Of a DNA stretch of 37,316 nucleotides, positions 9,165 to 17,678 are shown piece by piece. The DNA comes from Candidatus Zixiibacteriota bacterium (GTDB taxonomy: Bacteria > Zixibacteria > MSB-5A5 > UM-FILTER-46-8). The DNA lies in NCBI GenBank assembly GCA_014730345.1, contig WJIJ01000076.1, forward strand, positions 1 to 37,316, written 5' to 3'. The translations under genes were made by a program, and so were the position numbers. Position 1 is the first letter of the stretch. Every line of letters starts with the position of its first letter. The notes below the pieces were generated by a model, which had not been told where the DNA came from, did not search any database, and saw nothing but the letters and a program-made list of their open reading frames with translations.

Positions 9165-12100
9165 TTAATCTCCGGAACCGACAAAATGATACCCCGACCA
9201 GCGATAGCTCTGTTCCAGCAATCGTTCATTTTTCACTAACCGCTGGGCATTTGAAAACGCCCGCAGTATACCGGTTTTTTCGAGTTCATGGAAATACTCT
9301 TTAAAGAAATACGCCCCGTCGAAATCATCGATATTCCAGTATGGCATGATAAATCCTTTATATCCCGCGCTTAACATCAACCGCCAGGCAATTGACAGCT
9401 TTCCGGGAGACATACCAACCGGTAGGAACCCAACACCCGCAAGGTCCGCGTAATAACCCGACGCCTTCCTGGCAGAAAGGATATCTTTTAATCTCAGGCC
9501 GGATGAATCATCCACACCAACGCCATTTATCATGTAATAAAGCGGAGTTCCCGCCTTTTCTTCCAGCCCGGAAACAGAAAGAGTAAAATCAACATTTGCC
9601 GAATCCGGAACGGAATCTGTTCCTTTTTCCTTTAAATCCAATTTTCCCCGGATTTTCACCCTCTCCATGGTCATGCCGTAATAATCGACGACCTTCTTAT
9701 CTCCGCTGCTAAATGAAATAGTCATCGGCTCGGAAGTTAGCGCTGAATCGGGGATTGGCTGGATATCATACAGCGATGGATAAATATTTACTTCCGGTAT
9801 TCCCGGTTTGGTCATAGCGTAAATAAGGTGGTTAAACGGCATTGGGGATGTCATTCCCAGCGGTATTACCGACATCTTTTCCATCGTTTTAAGCGAATCT
9901 TCCAATCCCGTGAAAAGAATCCCTGTCAAAGAGGAGTCTATCTCCGATGTCCCCGCCAATGAAATTATACGGTAATATAACTGACGATTCAACTCACGGA
10001 TATCTTCCTCCAGTTCTTGTTTGAACGCCGATATTTCTCCATCGGCAAGGAAAAAGCGGTAAAGCTCATCGCCCGCGGTATAATAGAAAATTAACGGTTT
10101 CGCTTTTGAAACCTCTAATATGAAATCGAAATCAACTGGAGGAACATCGCAAATGAGGTAAACACCCATGTTAATTTCGGCAAGCCTGTTTATAACATTT
10201 TTATAATCTTGCTCAAAGAATTCTCCCTCAAATCTCACCGCCGCCGAATCTTCCCTGTTCAACCTTGCCAAATTCGCCAGCGCGTTCAACTGCTCCCGGT
10301 AACCGCCTATCGCGGACACCAGCGAATCCACCCTCGGATTTTTAAATTCGATATCGAAACTCGATATAACCGATACCTGCCGGTAATGCGCCGCTTTCTG
10401 GAAAGATTCCAATGCCAGGCGGCTATCGCCGTCCTGATAGTAACTTCTCCCCAGCAACTCGTAGACATCCCCGGGATCAAATGGTAAACGCGACCTGTAA
10501 ATCTCGTTGCGCGTTTTTACCGGCGCCGACTCCAGCGCTTTTTGCGCCCTCTGAAGGTACTCCACCGATTCCTCGGTATCCTTCTTCGAATAACGGACTT
10601 TCGCCAGCAGGTAGAGCGTCCTCCAGTATATATCAGGAAAATTCGCCAGCTCCTTGTCGGCCAGCATATCCCGGAGAACATCCTGCGCCGAAGAGGTCTT
10701 TCCCGTCGAGTCCATTATATACGCCGTCACCAGGTCCCGTTTCGACGAATAAAAGGGATTTCCCAGCCCGGTTACCAGCGAATCAGCCTCTTCCAAAACT
10801 TTTTCAGCGGAATCCCATCCTTCCTCAAACCCGGCGGCTGCCGCCAAATCAAGGAGCATCTCGATACGCGGTTCCTCTTTTTTCTCCCCGGCGGAATATG
10901 TCAGCGCCAGCCGGAAATGGTCTACCGCCGCTTTATAATAGCCTCTCCGCAGGTAATGCCGGGCGAGGTTTTCGGCGAATACCGTTTTATGCAGTTCTGA
11001 TTCGACCTCCTCGGCAGTTTCCAGACCTTCCCGCAGTAAATCCTCACCCTCCTCACTCATCCCCGAGTAGATTAATATCAACGCTTCAATCAGTTTCGAA
11101 TCGAGATAACCGGAAGGTTCATCCGCGGAGAAATAATACCCCGAAGCGAACCGAGCCATCTCCAGCGCGTTATCAAAATCACCGTTTCCCCACATAGCCG
11201 ATGCCAATAGCTGAGCGCACCGCGCGGCGTTGGCGGTATCATCTATTCCCATGAAATAATCGTATGCTTTCAGCGCCGCCCTTCGGGCTTTTTCGTACAA
11301 ACCCAGGCGGAAGTACGCCGTGCTCAAAAGCTGGTCAGCGGCGGCTACGCTGTCCGCGCTTGCGTAACGGCCCAGGTATTCTTCTGCCTTCTCCAGCGAA
11401 TTAGATGATTCCAGATATTTGCCCTGGTTCAACAACAACGTCCCCCTTACATAATAGACATGCGCCAGCACTACGCTGTCGGCCGCTCTGTTGGCGATTG
11501 CCAGCGCCGAATCCGCCTCCCGCAGCCCCCTGAAGAAATTGCCATCCCGGTTATACAGGTCAGCAATTTTCAGGAAACCCTCCGCGGATGTATCAGTGGT
11601 GTCGCCGATTTCGTTCTTGAACGCGTAATACATCCGGTGATATGCCGCCGCCTTTGTGAAAAACCGTCCTCCCTCGGATATCACCCTGAGCAACATGTAC
11701 GATTCGAGCTGACCCTGTTCGTCCTCCCGCTTACGCTGTATGCGCATAATCTTCTTCTGGTAATCCTCGGCAAGGGCAAACTTTTCAGATTTGAATGCCG
11801 CGTTGACCGCGCCGCCGAGAATGGCTATAATTTTGTCATCATCAAGCTCAAGTTTATCGGTCAGGAAATAGGCGTTTTCATAATATTCCAGCGCGTCCGG
11901 CCAGCTTCCCTCCCTCTGAGCTATAATCGCTTTCTGGATAATCCGGTTGAACTGCTCCCGCGCGTACTCAAGCTCTTCATCATTGGTCATCCCCTTGTAT
12001 CCCAACAACTCGAAACTGCTCCAGTAATTGTAGCCCGGATATCTCTCCCGTATATCATATCTCGCCGCTCCCACCGCTCCGGCAACGTTGTAATCATCGA

Positions 12101-15100
12101 GATAAGAGATACAGAGCTGGGCAAACTGGTTGAAAACCGAATCGGGGACTTTTTCACGGGTAAGGACAATTGACGGCGCTCCCGCGTAATTAAGCGCCGC
12201 CTGCAACGCGGGGAGGGTCTCGTATGCTTTATCCACATGTCCCGTATTTAAGATAGCCGCCTCGCAGTTCAACTCGAACGTTAAAAAGTCGCTCAGTCTT
12301 CGGCCTCCGGCGGGAGTAACCAGCCGGGTCCCTAACGGAAATCCGGTTTGCGGCTCCATCCCGTCATGGAAAACCAGCACACCGTAATTAGCTAACGCCG
12401 ATGGTATGCTGTCCTCCCCCGCCCAGGCGAACTCCCCCCATTTCTCCGCTTCCCCGGGACCGGATATTACCATCACACCTTCGGATGGCACTCTCCGGTT
12501 CTGATATCCGTTGACCGCCATCACCGCGCTTGAAGAGATCGAATAATCGCACATATCCGCCAGCGCCAGACCATCACGCCCTATCCTCGAAAACGGTATA
12601 TCATAAAGAAATCCGTCGGGTATCAATACCGCATAACCGACATTCTCGATATCCTCCTGGAATTCGGCGAACATCAAATCAAAAAGAAGCGATGAAGCCT
12701 CATCAAGGCTGTCACTGTCCAGCGAATTGTTAGCGATAAACACCAAACCCTCCAGTGAATCCTCATCTATCTCCCGGAACTGAAAAGTAACACTGTCACC
12801 GTTATGCTTCCATATCCCCAGTCCGTCATCGAAAACATGATACTCCAGCAACAATCCTTCATCCTCGCCCAGCAGGACCGATACCATGCTGTCATCGGGC
12901 GTTGTTGGATATATCAATGGCGACAACGATGGGAAATTCTCGATTATCTTTTTCAATTCCTCATCGAGTTCGATGCTCATATCTCCAAGCTCCACCTTCA
13001 GCGAATCCAGCGCGTTTTTCTCCTCGATAGTCAAATTATCGAGGCGGACCTCGTACGCTCGTATCATTGTACCCAGCGAATCGACCATCTCATCGAGGTA
13101 GCTGATATTCGTCCAGTAGACCTTATGAAGCTCGCTTCGGAAATCCCGTACCGGGTAGCGCGCGAACTCGCCGGCTAAACTCATGGAACGGTACAGTTCC
13201 ATCGCCTCGAACGCTTTCCGTTCTTCTCCCCGGTCTATCAAGTATTTAAGGTAGATTTCGTATGATTTCCTCAGTGAATATTCTTCTTCAGGAAGCGCGA
13301 ATGGGTTTTTAGCCCCGCGTATCGTCTTCAGTATCTCCGCCGATGAGTTAAAATACTCATCTTCCCTGTAACTCTGTGGATTGGTAATTCCTAAATCGAG
13401 GTTGATCCTCCACAGGAGGTCATTGTAACCATTTTCCCGGGCCAGTCTTTGCGCCTGGTTCAATTGATTATCCGCCAGTTCATAATCCTTCTTGTGGGCG
13501 TACACAAGCCCTTTGTTCCTCCTTATCGCGGTCTGCGAATAGGTGTCCTTTAATATCGATGCTATCTCATCGGCGACATTGAAATACTCCACCGCCTTCT
13601 CCAGCAGGACATCGGAACTATCCTCGCTTTCGATTCCCATCGCCTCCAGGTAGAACCCCGATGCCAGCGCGCAATAGGAATACATCTTCAGAGGCGACGC
13701 CGCCCCCGGAAGTTCGGTCAGCCCATCGCTCAAATGCCTTTCTATCTTTTTTATCTCTCCCCGGGGGTAACCTTCTCTTAATTCCGGTATCGAAAGCAAA
13801 AGGTTATAGAGGTTTATCGCGTTAATCGCCACTCCCGGCAAAAGCTCGGCGTCCTCCGCTAAATCGATAGCCCTGCGGTAGTACGCCGCCGCCGAATCCG
13901 GGTTCCCGGAATAAAGGAACAGATTCGCCAGCTCATTGGCGGTTATACCCGCCGCCTTGTCATCATCGCTGTCTCTCTCCAGTTCAATCTTGTCTTTCAT
14001 CCATACCGCCGCCGAATCTATCTTGCCCAGTTCGCTGTAACTGCGGGAGATGTAGCTTCTCAGCAACCGCTGGTTCAGATTATATGGAAAACCACGCGGA
14101 TAAAAAGAACCGCCGATCTTGAATTCCTCAAGCTCCGCCAACTGGAAATACTCCGGTATAAGGATGAACCTCCCCATCAATTTCCCGCGCGTTTTCAAAT
14201 CGGTGCGGGGGCTAAGCGATGAGTAAATTGAATCGGATATCGATGCGTACTTTATGCAACTACGGTATTCACGGTCTATATATTCATTCGCCGCCAGCGC
14301 TTTATGCACCTGCGCGATGCCCTTTTTATCTTCGCGTGATTTATAAATATCGAGAACCTGGTCGAAATAATATCGTGATTCATCGAAATCCTCCATCAGC
14401 ATATAGACAAGCCCCAGCTTGCGGAAAATCCGCAGGCGGAAATTAGTATCCCCCTTCCTCTCGGCAATTCTCAACAACTGTTCCATACAGTCTGTAGCAA
14501 TAAATAGGCTGTCTATCTGCATCGCCGCGTCCCCCAGGTTCCAGAGGAAATCTATCTTCAATTTTTCATCCCCCCCCTTCTCCACGAACTGGTAACACCG
14601 GTCATAATACGAGTATGCCTGCGAGAATTGACCGATATGGTAATAACCGGTCGCGAGATTCAGGTAAAGATGATACTCGACCTTTTCCGGTGTTTCTTCA
14701 CCGATAGTTTCTATCCCCAGCAGGGAGACATCGATAGCCCTCTCCGCAAACCCGCTTTCCTCTGCCTCCATTCCCGCAACCTCCATCTTCAGGTACACCT
14801 CTCCGAGGGCTACGTACGGAAATATCCATTCAAAATATTCCTCGTTTAAATCCTCCAGCAACTCCTTCGCGTCTCTTAACCTGCTCTTCGAACCGCTTTG
14901 GTCATACCGGGAAATTAAAAGTATGCTCTTTCCGTAAAGGAAACCCCGGTCTTCCTCGTTTGAGTCCAGCCACCGGTCATATCCCTTATCCGCGTAGGAA
15001 AGGTCATCGAGAGCTTCACAGCATTTAACGAATCCCCAATGGCAGTCACCCCTATCGGAAAACCGTCCTATCAATTCCTCGAATTTTATCCGTGCCTTGC

Positions 15101-17051
15101 TGTACTCGCCGGAATTGAAAATGGAATCAGCTTCCTTCAGATATGTCCGGTACAAAATCTCCTCGGCGCTTTCATAGAGCTGGTTGGACAACCCATCTGC
15201 ATCGAGCAACTCATTAAGCTCCGATATACCGGTCTGTCTATCACCCGCGATAATGCTCAGCTCCGCCGCGTTCAAACGCGCCTTAGCGCTTATTTCACCG
15301 GTACCCGGATAGGAAAGGTAAACCGATGTGAACTGGTCAATCGCCCCTAAAAGATTCCCCCGGTCACGGTATGCCTTCCCGATTTCAAACTCTCCCCGCG
15401 CCTGCAATACCTGGTTATCCGGGAACTCCCTCAACAACGCCCGTATACCCTCAACCCTCTCATTGACCGGCGCATCCGAGTACTGGTAGATAGCATAGTT
15501 CACCGCGCTGTCGGTAAATGCGTTCGCTTCCGGGAATTCCCTTATTGTATTTATATAGTTGCGGGCGTTGGAAAGCCTGTCCTCCGGATTAATAGTACGA
15601 TATACATCCACAATCCGCAGATGCGATTCACAAACTACATCCACTATATCTGGATAATTTTCCGCCGCCAGGTTGAATGAATAAAGAGCGTCCTCAAAAT
15701 TGCCATAGCGGAAATTCACCATGCCCCGCAGGTAATATGCCTCCGCTTCAACCCGCCTGTCGCCGGCATAATCCTCAAGTATATCATCTATCGCCCGCAA
15801 TGCCCTGCGCGTGGCCGCCCTGCTGTCCAACTCCCATCTTTTTTCCGTGTCCAGTTCAACCAGGTACAGTTCGGCGAGCCCCTTCAAAGTCGAATCGGCA
15901 TCGCTTTCGGTTATCGACTCCCATGTACGTTGCGCTTCTCGGTACAACCCCTCCCGCATATACAAATATCCGCAACGCAGAAACGCCTCCATGGCCGCCG
16001 GTTCATCCGGGTACAATTTATAATACGATTCAAGATACTGTATCGCCGCCAGCCTTTGATATCTCTCCGGCGCCCCCGAAAGATTCTCCGAATATGTAAC
16101 CAGCGATTCGGGATATGAATAAATATTCAGCAAACGCCCCATATCAAACCGGGCTACATTTTCCTCCCCGTTGTCATCCACGGCAACATACGCCCATTTG
16201 TTCTCAATCCCCGGTCTCGGGTAGGAAACTCCCGTCTCCCTGAATATAAGTTTCACCGATTCCTGCTTATCGCGGAAATATCCGCAGACCAGGGGAGAAT
16301 CATCGATATTCAATGCCCCGTCGCCATTGGTATCCACGGCATATTTTGTATAATAGATAATATTCCCCCCCGGGGAGAAGTGGGGGTGCATCACCGGACC
16401 ATCGCCGGTATCAAGATATTCTATATTCCCCTGCAGGTCCGACACCGCGAGTATATTGTTATGCCCCAGACCGGTAGTATCAAGGGCGATATAAGCGATG
16501 TAATTGCCGTCGGGAGACCAGCATGGATTTATTCCTCCGTTAATAGTGATCCGCCGGACATCTTTTCCGTTGGCATCCGCTACATATATATCCTGTTGAC
16601 CGGGCAGATCCCTGTCGGAACTGAACGCTATCAGTTTCTTCTCCGGTGAAACGGCCGGTTCGATATCATAGCCCTTATTTTCGGTAATCCGCCGGGTCGA
16701 ACCTGTTGAAATAGTATAGCGGTATATCTCCCCTAATGCGTCATCCCGCCGGGATACGAAATAAACCGACTTGCCATTCGACGCCCAGCACGGGCTGTAA
16801 TCCGCCGAAGTATGATTGGTCAGCCGGACCGGGATGCCCCGGCCGGTGGATTTAATGTATATATTGAAATCACCATCCCTGCCGGTCGTAAACGCTATCT
16901 TATCCCCCCTCGGCGAAACCGACGGCTCAAAATCTATCCCCGGGTGCCCGGTTACCTTCTTCAGCACCGGTATAAACTCCTCATAAGCGCGCGCGTTGCC
17001 GGGAAGAAACAGCGGAATTATAAACAGCATGTATATTAAAAATCTTATCAT
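9165..17051 (-). CDS. Giant exported propeller-TPR-CHAT-like-TPR-CHAT-like protein
   Basis: 2628 residues. The track start at 17081 lies inside the upstream gene; the ATG at 17051 makes an ATGA overlap with it and begins a clean signal peptide (MIRFLIYMLFIIPLFLPGNA). Order: TolB/PD40-type beta-propeller (about 25-310, repeats like FEPSVSPRGDKIAFTTGRDG); a long TPR array (about 330-1310); a CHAT-like domain (about 1390-1690, with AVLIPDGFLYDIPF and NYWSSFELLGYKG); a second TPR array (about 1700-2220); and a second CHAT-like domain to the end (about 2295-2628, YRWSGYHFVGSGD). Positions expected to hold the CHAT Cys (and in the second domain the His) are replaced, so it is probably a scaffold, not a protease. 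No outer-membrane anchor is visible. Its link to the YdbL- and AsmA-like genes suggests envelope work; the actual function is unknown. Confidence 0.9.
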   Translation of the reverse strand: MIRFLIYMLFIIPLFLPGNARAYEEFIPVLKKVTGHPGIDFEPSVSPRGDKIAFTTGRDGDFNIYIKSTGRGIPVRLTNHTSADYSPCWASNGKSVYFVSRRDDALGEIYRYTISTGSTRRITENKGYDIEPAVSPEKKLIAFSSDRDLPGQQDIYVADANGKDVRRITINGGINPCWSPDGNYIAYIALDTTGLGHNNILAVSDLQGNIEYLDTGDGPVMHPHFSPGGNIIYYTKYAVDTNGDGALNIDDSPLVCGYFRDKQESVKLIFRETGVSYPRPGIENKWAYVAVDDNGEENVARFDMGRLLNIYSYPESLVTYSENLSGAPERYQRLAAIQYLESYYKLYPDEPAAMEAFLRCGYLYMREGLYREAQRTWESITESDADSTLKGLAELYLVELDTEKRWELDSRAATRRALRAIDDILEDYAGDRRVEAEAYYLRGMVNFRYGNFEDALYSFNLAAENYPDIVDVVCESHLRIVDVYRTINPEDRLSNARNYINTIREFPEANAFTDSAVNYAIYQYSDAPVNERVEGIRALLREFPDNQVLQARGEFEIGKAYRDRGNLLGAIDQFTSVYLSYPGTGEISAKARLNAAELSIIAGDRQTGISELNELLDADGLSNQLYESAEEILYRTYLKEADSIFNSGEYSKARIKFEELIGRFSDRGDCHWGFVKCCEALDDLSYADKGYDRWLDSNEEDRGFLYGKSILLISRYDQSGSKSRLRDAKELLEDLNEEYFEWIFPYVALGEVYLKMEVAGMEAEESGFAERAIDVSLLGIETIGEETPEKVEYHLYLNLATGYYHIGQFSQAYSYYDRCYQFVEKGGDEKLKIDFLWNLGDAAMQIDSLFIATDCMEQLLRIAERKGDTNFRLRIFRKLGLVYMLMEDFDESRYYFDQVLDIYKSREDKKGIAQVHKALAANEYIDREYRSCIKYASISDSIYSSLSPRTDLKTRGKLMGRFILIPEYFQLAELEEFKIGGSFYPRGFPYNLNQRLLRSYISRSYSELGKIDSAAVWMKDKIELERDSDDDKAAGITANELANLFLYSGNPDSAAAYYRRAIDLAEDAELLPGVAINAINLYNLLLSIPELREGYPRGEIKKIERHLSDGLTELPGAASPLKMYSYCALASGFYLEAMGIESEDSSDVLLEKAVEYFNVADEIASILKDTYSQTAIRRNKGLVYAHKKDYELADNQLNQAQRLARENGYNDLLWRINLDLGITNPQSYREDEYFNSSAEILKTIRGAKNPFALPEEEYSLRKSYEIYLKYLIDRGEERKAFEAMELYRSMSLAGEFARYPVRDFRSELHKVYWTNISYLDEMVDSLGTMIRAYEVRLDNLTIEEKNALDSLKVELGDMSIELDEELKKIIENFPSLSPLIYPTTPDDSMVSVLLGEDEGLLLEYHVFDDGLGIWKHNGDSVTFQFREIDEDSLEGLVFIANNSLDSDSLDEASSLLFDLMFAEFQEDIENVGYAVLIPDGFLYDIPFSRIGRDGLALADMCDYSISSSAVMAVNGYQNRRVPSEGVMVISGPGEAEKWGEFAWAGEDSIPSALANYGVLVFHDGMEPQTGFPLGTRLVTPAGGRRLSDFLTFELNCEAAILNTGHVDKAYETLPALQAALNYAGAPSIVLTREKVPDSVFNQFAQLCISYLDDYNVAGAVGAARYDIRERYPGYNYWSSFELLGYKGMTNDEELEYAREQFNRIIQKAIIAQREGSWPDALEYYENAYFLTDKLELDDDKIIAILGGAVNAAFKSEKFALAEDYQKKIMRIQRKREDEQGQLESYMLLRVISEGGRFFTKAAAYHRMYYAFKNEIGDTTDTSAEGFLKIADLYNRDGNFFRGLREADSALAIANRAADSVVLAHVYYVRGTLLLNQGKYLESSNSLEKAEEYLGRYASADSVAAADQLLSTAYFRLGLYEKARRAALKAYDYFMGIDDTANAARCAQLLASAMWGNGDFDNALEMARFASGYYFSADEPSGYLDSKLIEALILIYSGMSEEGEDLLREGLETAEEVESELHKTVFAENLARHYLRRGYYKAAVDHFRLALTYSAGEKKEEPRIEMLLDLAAAAGFEEGWDSAEKVLEEADSLVTGLGNPFYSSKRDLVTAYIMDSTGKTSSAQDVLRDMLADKELANFPDIYWRTLYLLAKVRYSKKDTEESVEYLQRAQKALESAPVKTRNEIYRSRLPFDPGDVYELLGRSYYQDGDSRLALESFQKAAHYRQVSVISSFDIEFKNPRVDSLVSAIGGYREQLNALANLARLNREDSAAVRFEGEFFEQDYKNVINRLAEINMGVYLICDVPPVDFDFILEVSKAKPLIFYYTAGDELYRFFLADGEISAFKQELEEDIRELNRQLYYRIISLAGTSEIDSSLTGILFTGLEDSLKTMEKMSVIPLGMTSPMPFNHLIYAMTKPGIPEVNIYPSLYDIQPIPDSALTSEPMTISFSSGDKKVVDYYGMTMERVKIRGKLDLKEKGTDSVPDSANVDFTLSVSGLEEKAGTPLYYMINGVGVDDSSGLRLKDILSARKASGYYADLAGVGFLPVGMSPGKLSIAWRLMLSAGYKGFIMPYWNIDDFDGAYFFKEYFHELEKTGILRAFSNAQRLVKNERLLEQSYRWSGYHFVGSGD

Positions 17052-17665
17052 TCGCCTATCGTAACTTCTTTGACTCTCCATTCGCCGGACTCACCCTGAA
17101 CCATCCTGCCCGCCTTCTCCTCACCGATATTTTTAGCCGCGAATATACGCTGAACCTGAGGGAGATCTTCTTCGGTTAAATCCGCCCTCAATGTTATTAC
17201 CCGGTCCATCAACACTCCCCGCGCCGAATTCTCCTCCTCGACCACAAGCTCCAGCACGCGCCGGTCGGCATCCGGAAGAGACCCGGCTTTATCCTCGAAA
17301 ATATGCAGTAACCCGTCTGAACCCTCCCCCGCTACCTGCAGGTCCTTGAATTTCTCGATATCGTCATAATTAAACCTCTGCCGGGCAAGCGCGTTAAGAT
17401 ACTCTATTCGACTGCTGTCAGCTTCCACCAACGCGCTTTCGCCCGCTAATGAGTCCGACAGCGAACTGCGGTAGCTCTGGTACAGACCTCCATCCGCCGC
17501 GGGAAGGTATATGTCCCTCGTGGAAAGTTTATACTGCCCCAGCAGTTGATGCTCCAGCACCGTCTTTTCTCCGGTAACGGTAATCTCAGGCGGCTTGACC
17601 GTGCAGGAAACTATCATCACGCAAGCATAAACAATCACCACTATAACAACTTTAATATTGTCCAT
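17048..17665 (-). CDS. DUF1318/YdbL-like lipoprotein
   Basis: The ATG at 17665 is chosen over the track start because AAGGAG sits 7 nt upstream; it gives 205 residues. A short signal peptide ends in the lipobox MIVSC, so the protein is lipidated. After a linker (PPEITVTGEKTVLEHQLLGQY) comes a region resembling DUF1318/YdbL: ALARQRFNYDDIEKFKDL, VAGEGSDGLLHIF, EENSARGVLMDRVI and the closing GESGEWRVK. In E. coli, YdbL works with the AsmA-like YdbH and the lipoprotein YnbE in intermembrane phospholipid transport. Here the lipidated N-terminus could stand in for YnbE. The upstream neighbour is AsmA-like and the downstream gene starts inside its stop (ATGA), which supports a shared job. Confidence 0.8.
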   Translation of the reverse strand: MDNIKVVIVVIVYACVMIVSCTVKPPEITVTGEKTVLEHQLLGQYKLSTRDIYLPAADGGLYQSYRSSLSDSLAGESALVEADSSRIEYLNALARQRFNYDDIEKFKDLQVAGEGSDGLLHIFEDKAGSLPDADRRVLELVVEEENSARGVLMDRVITLRADLTEEDLPQVQRIFAAKNIGEEKAGRMVQGESGEWRVKEVTIGE

Positions 17666-17678
17666 CGAGATTCTCCTT

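Noticed and set aside
10412-11197. Plus-strand 261-residue Pro/Ser-rich ORF
   Set aside because: It is antisense to the TPR part of the giant protein; its composition is that of a shadow frame.
9165-17081. CRISPR-associated caspase or defence role for the CHAT protein
   Set aside because: It has a signal peptide, lacks the catalytic Cys, and no cas or defence genes are nearby.
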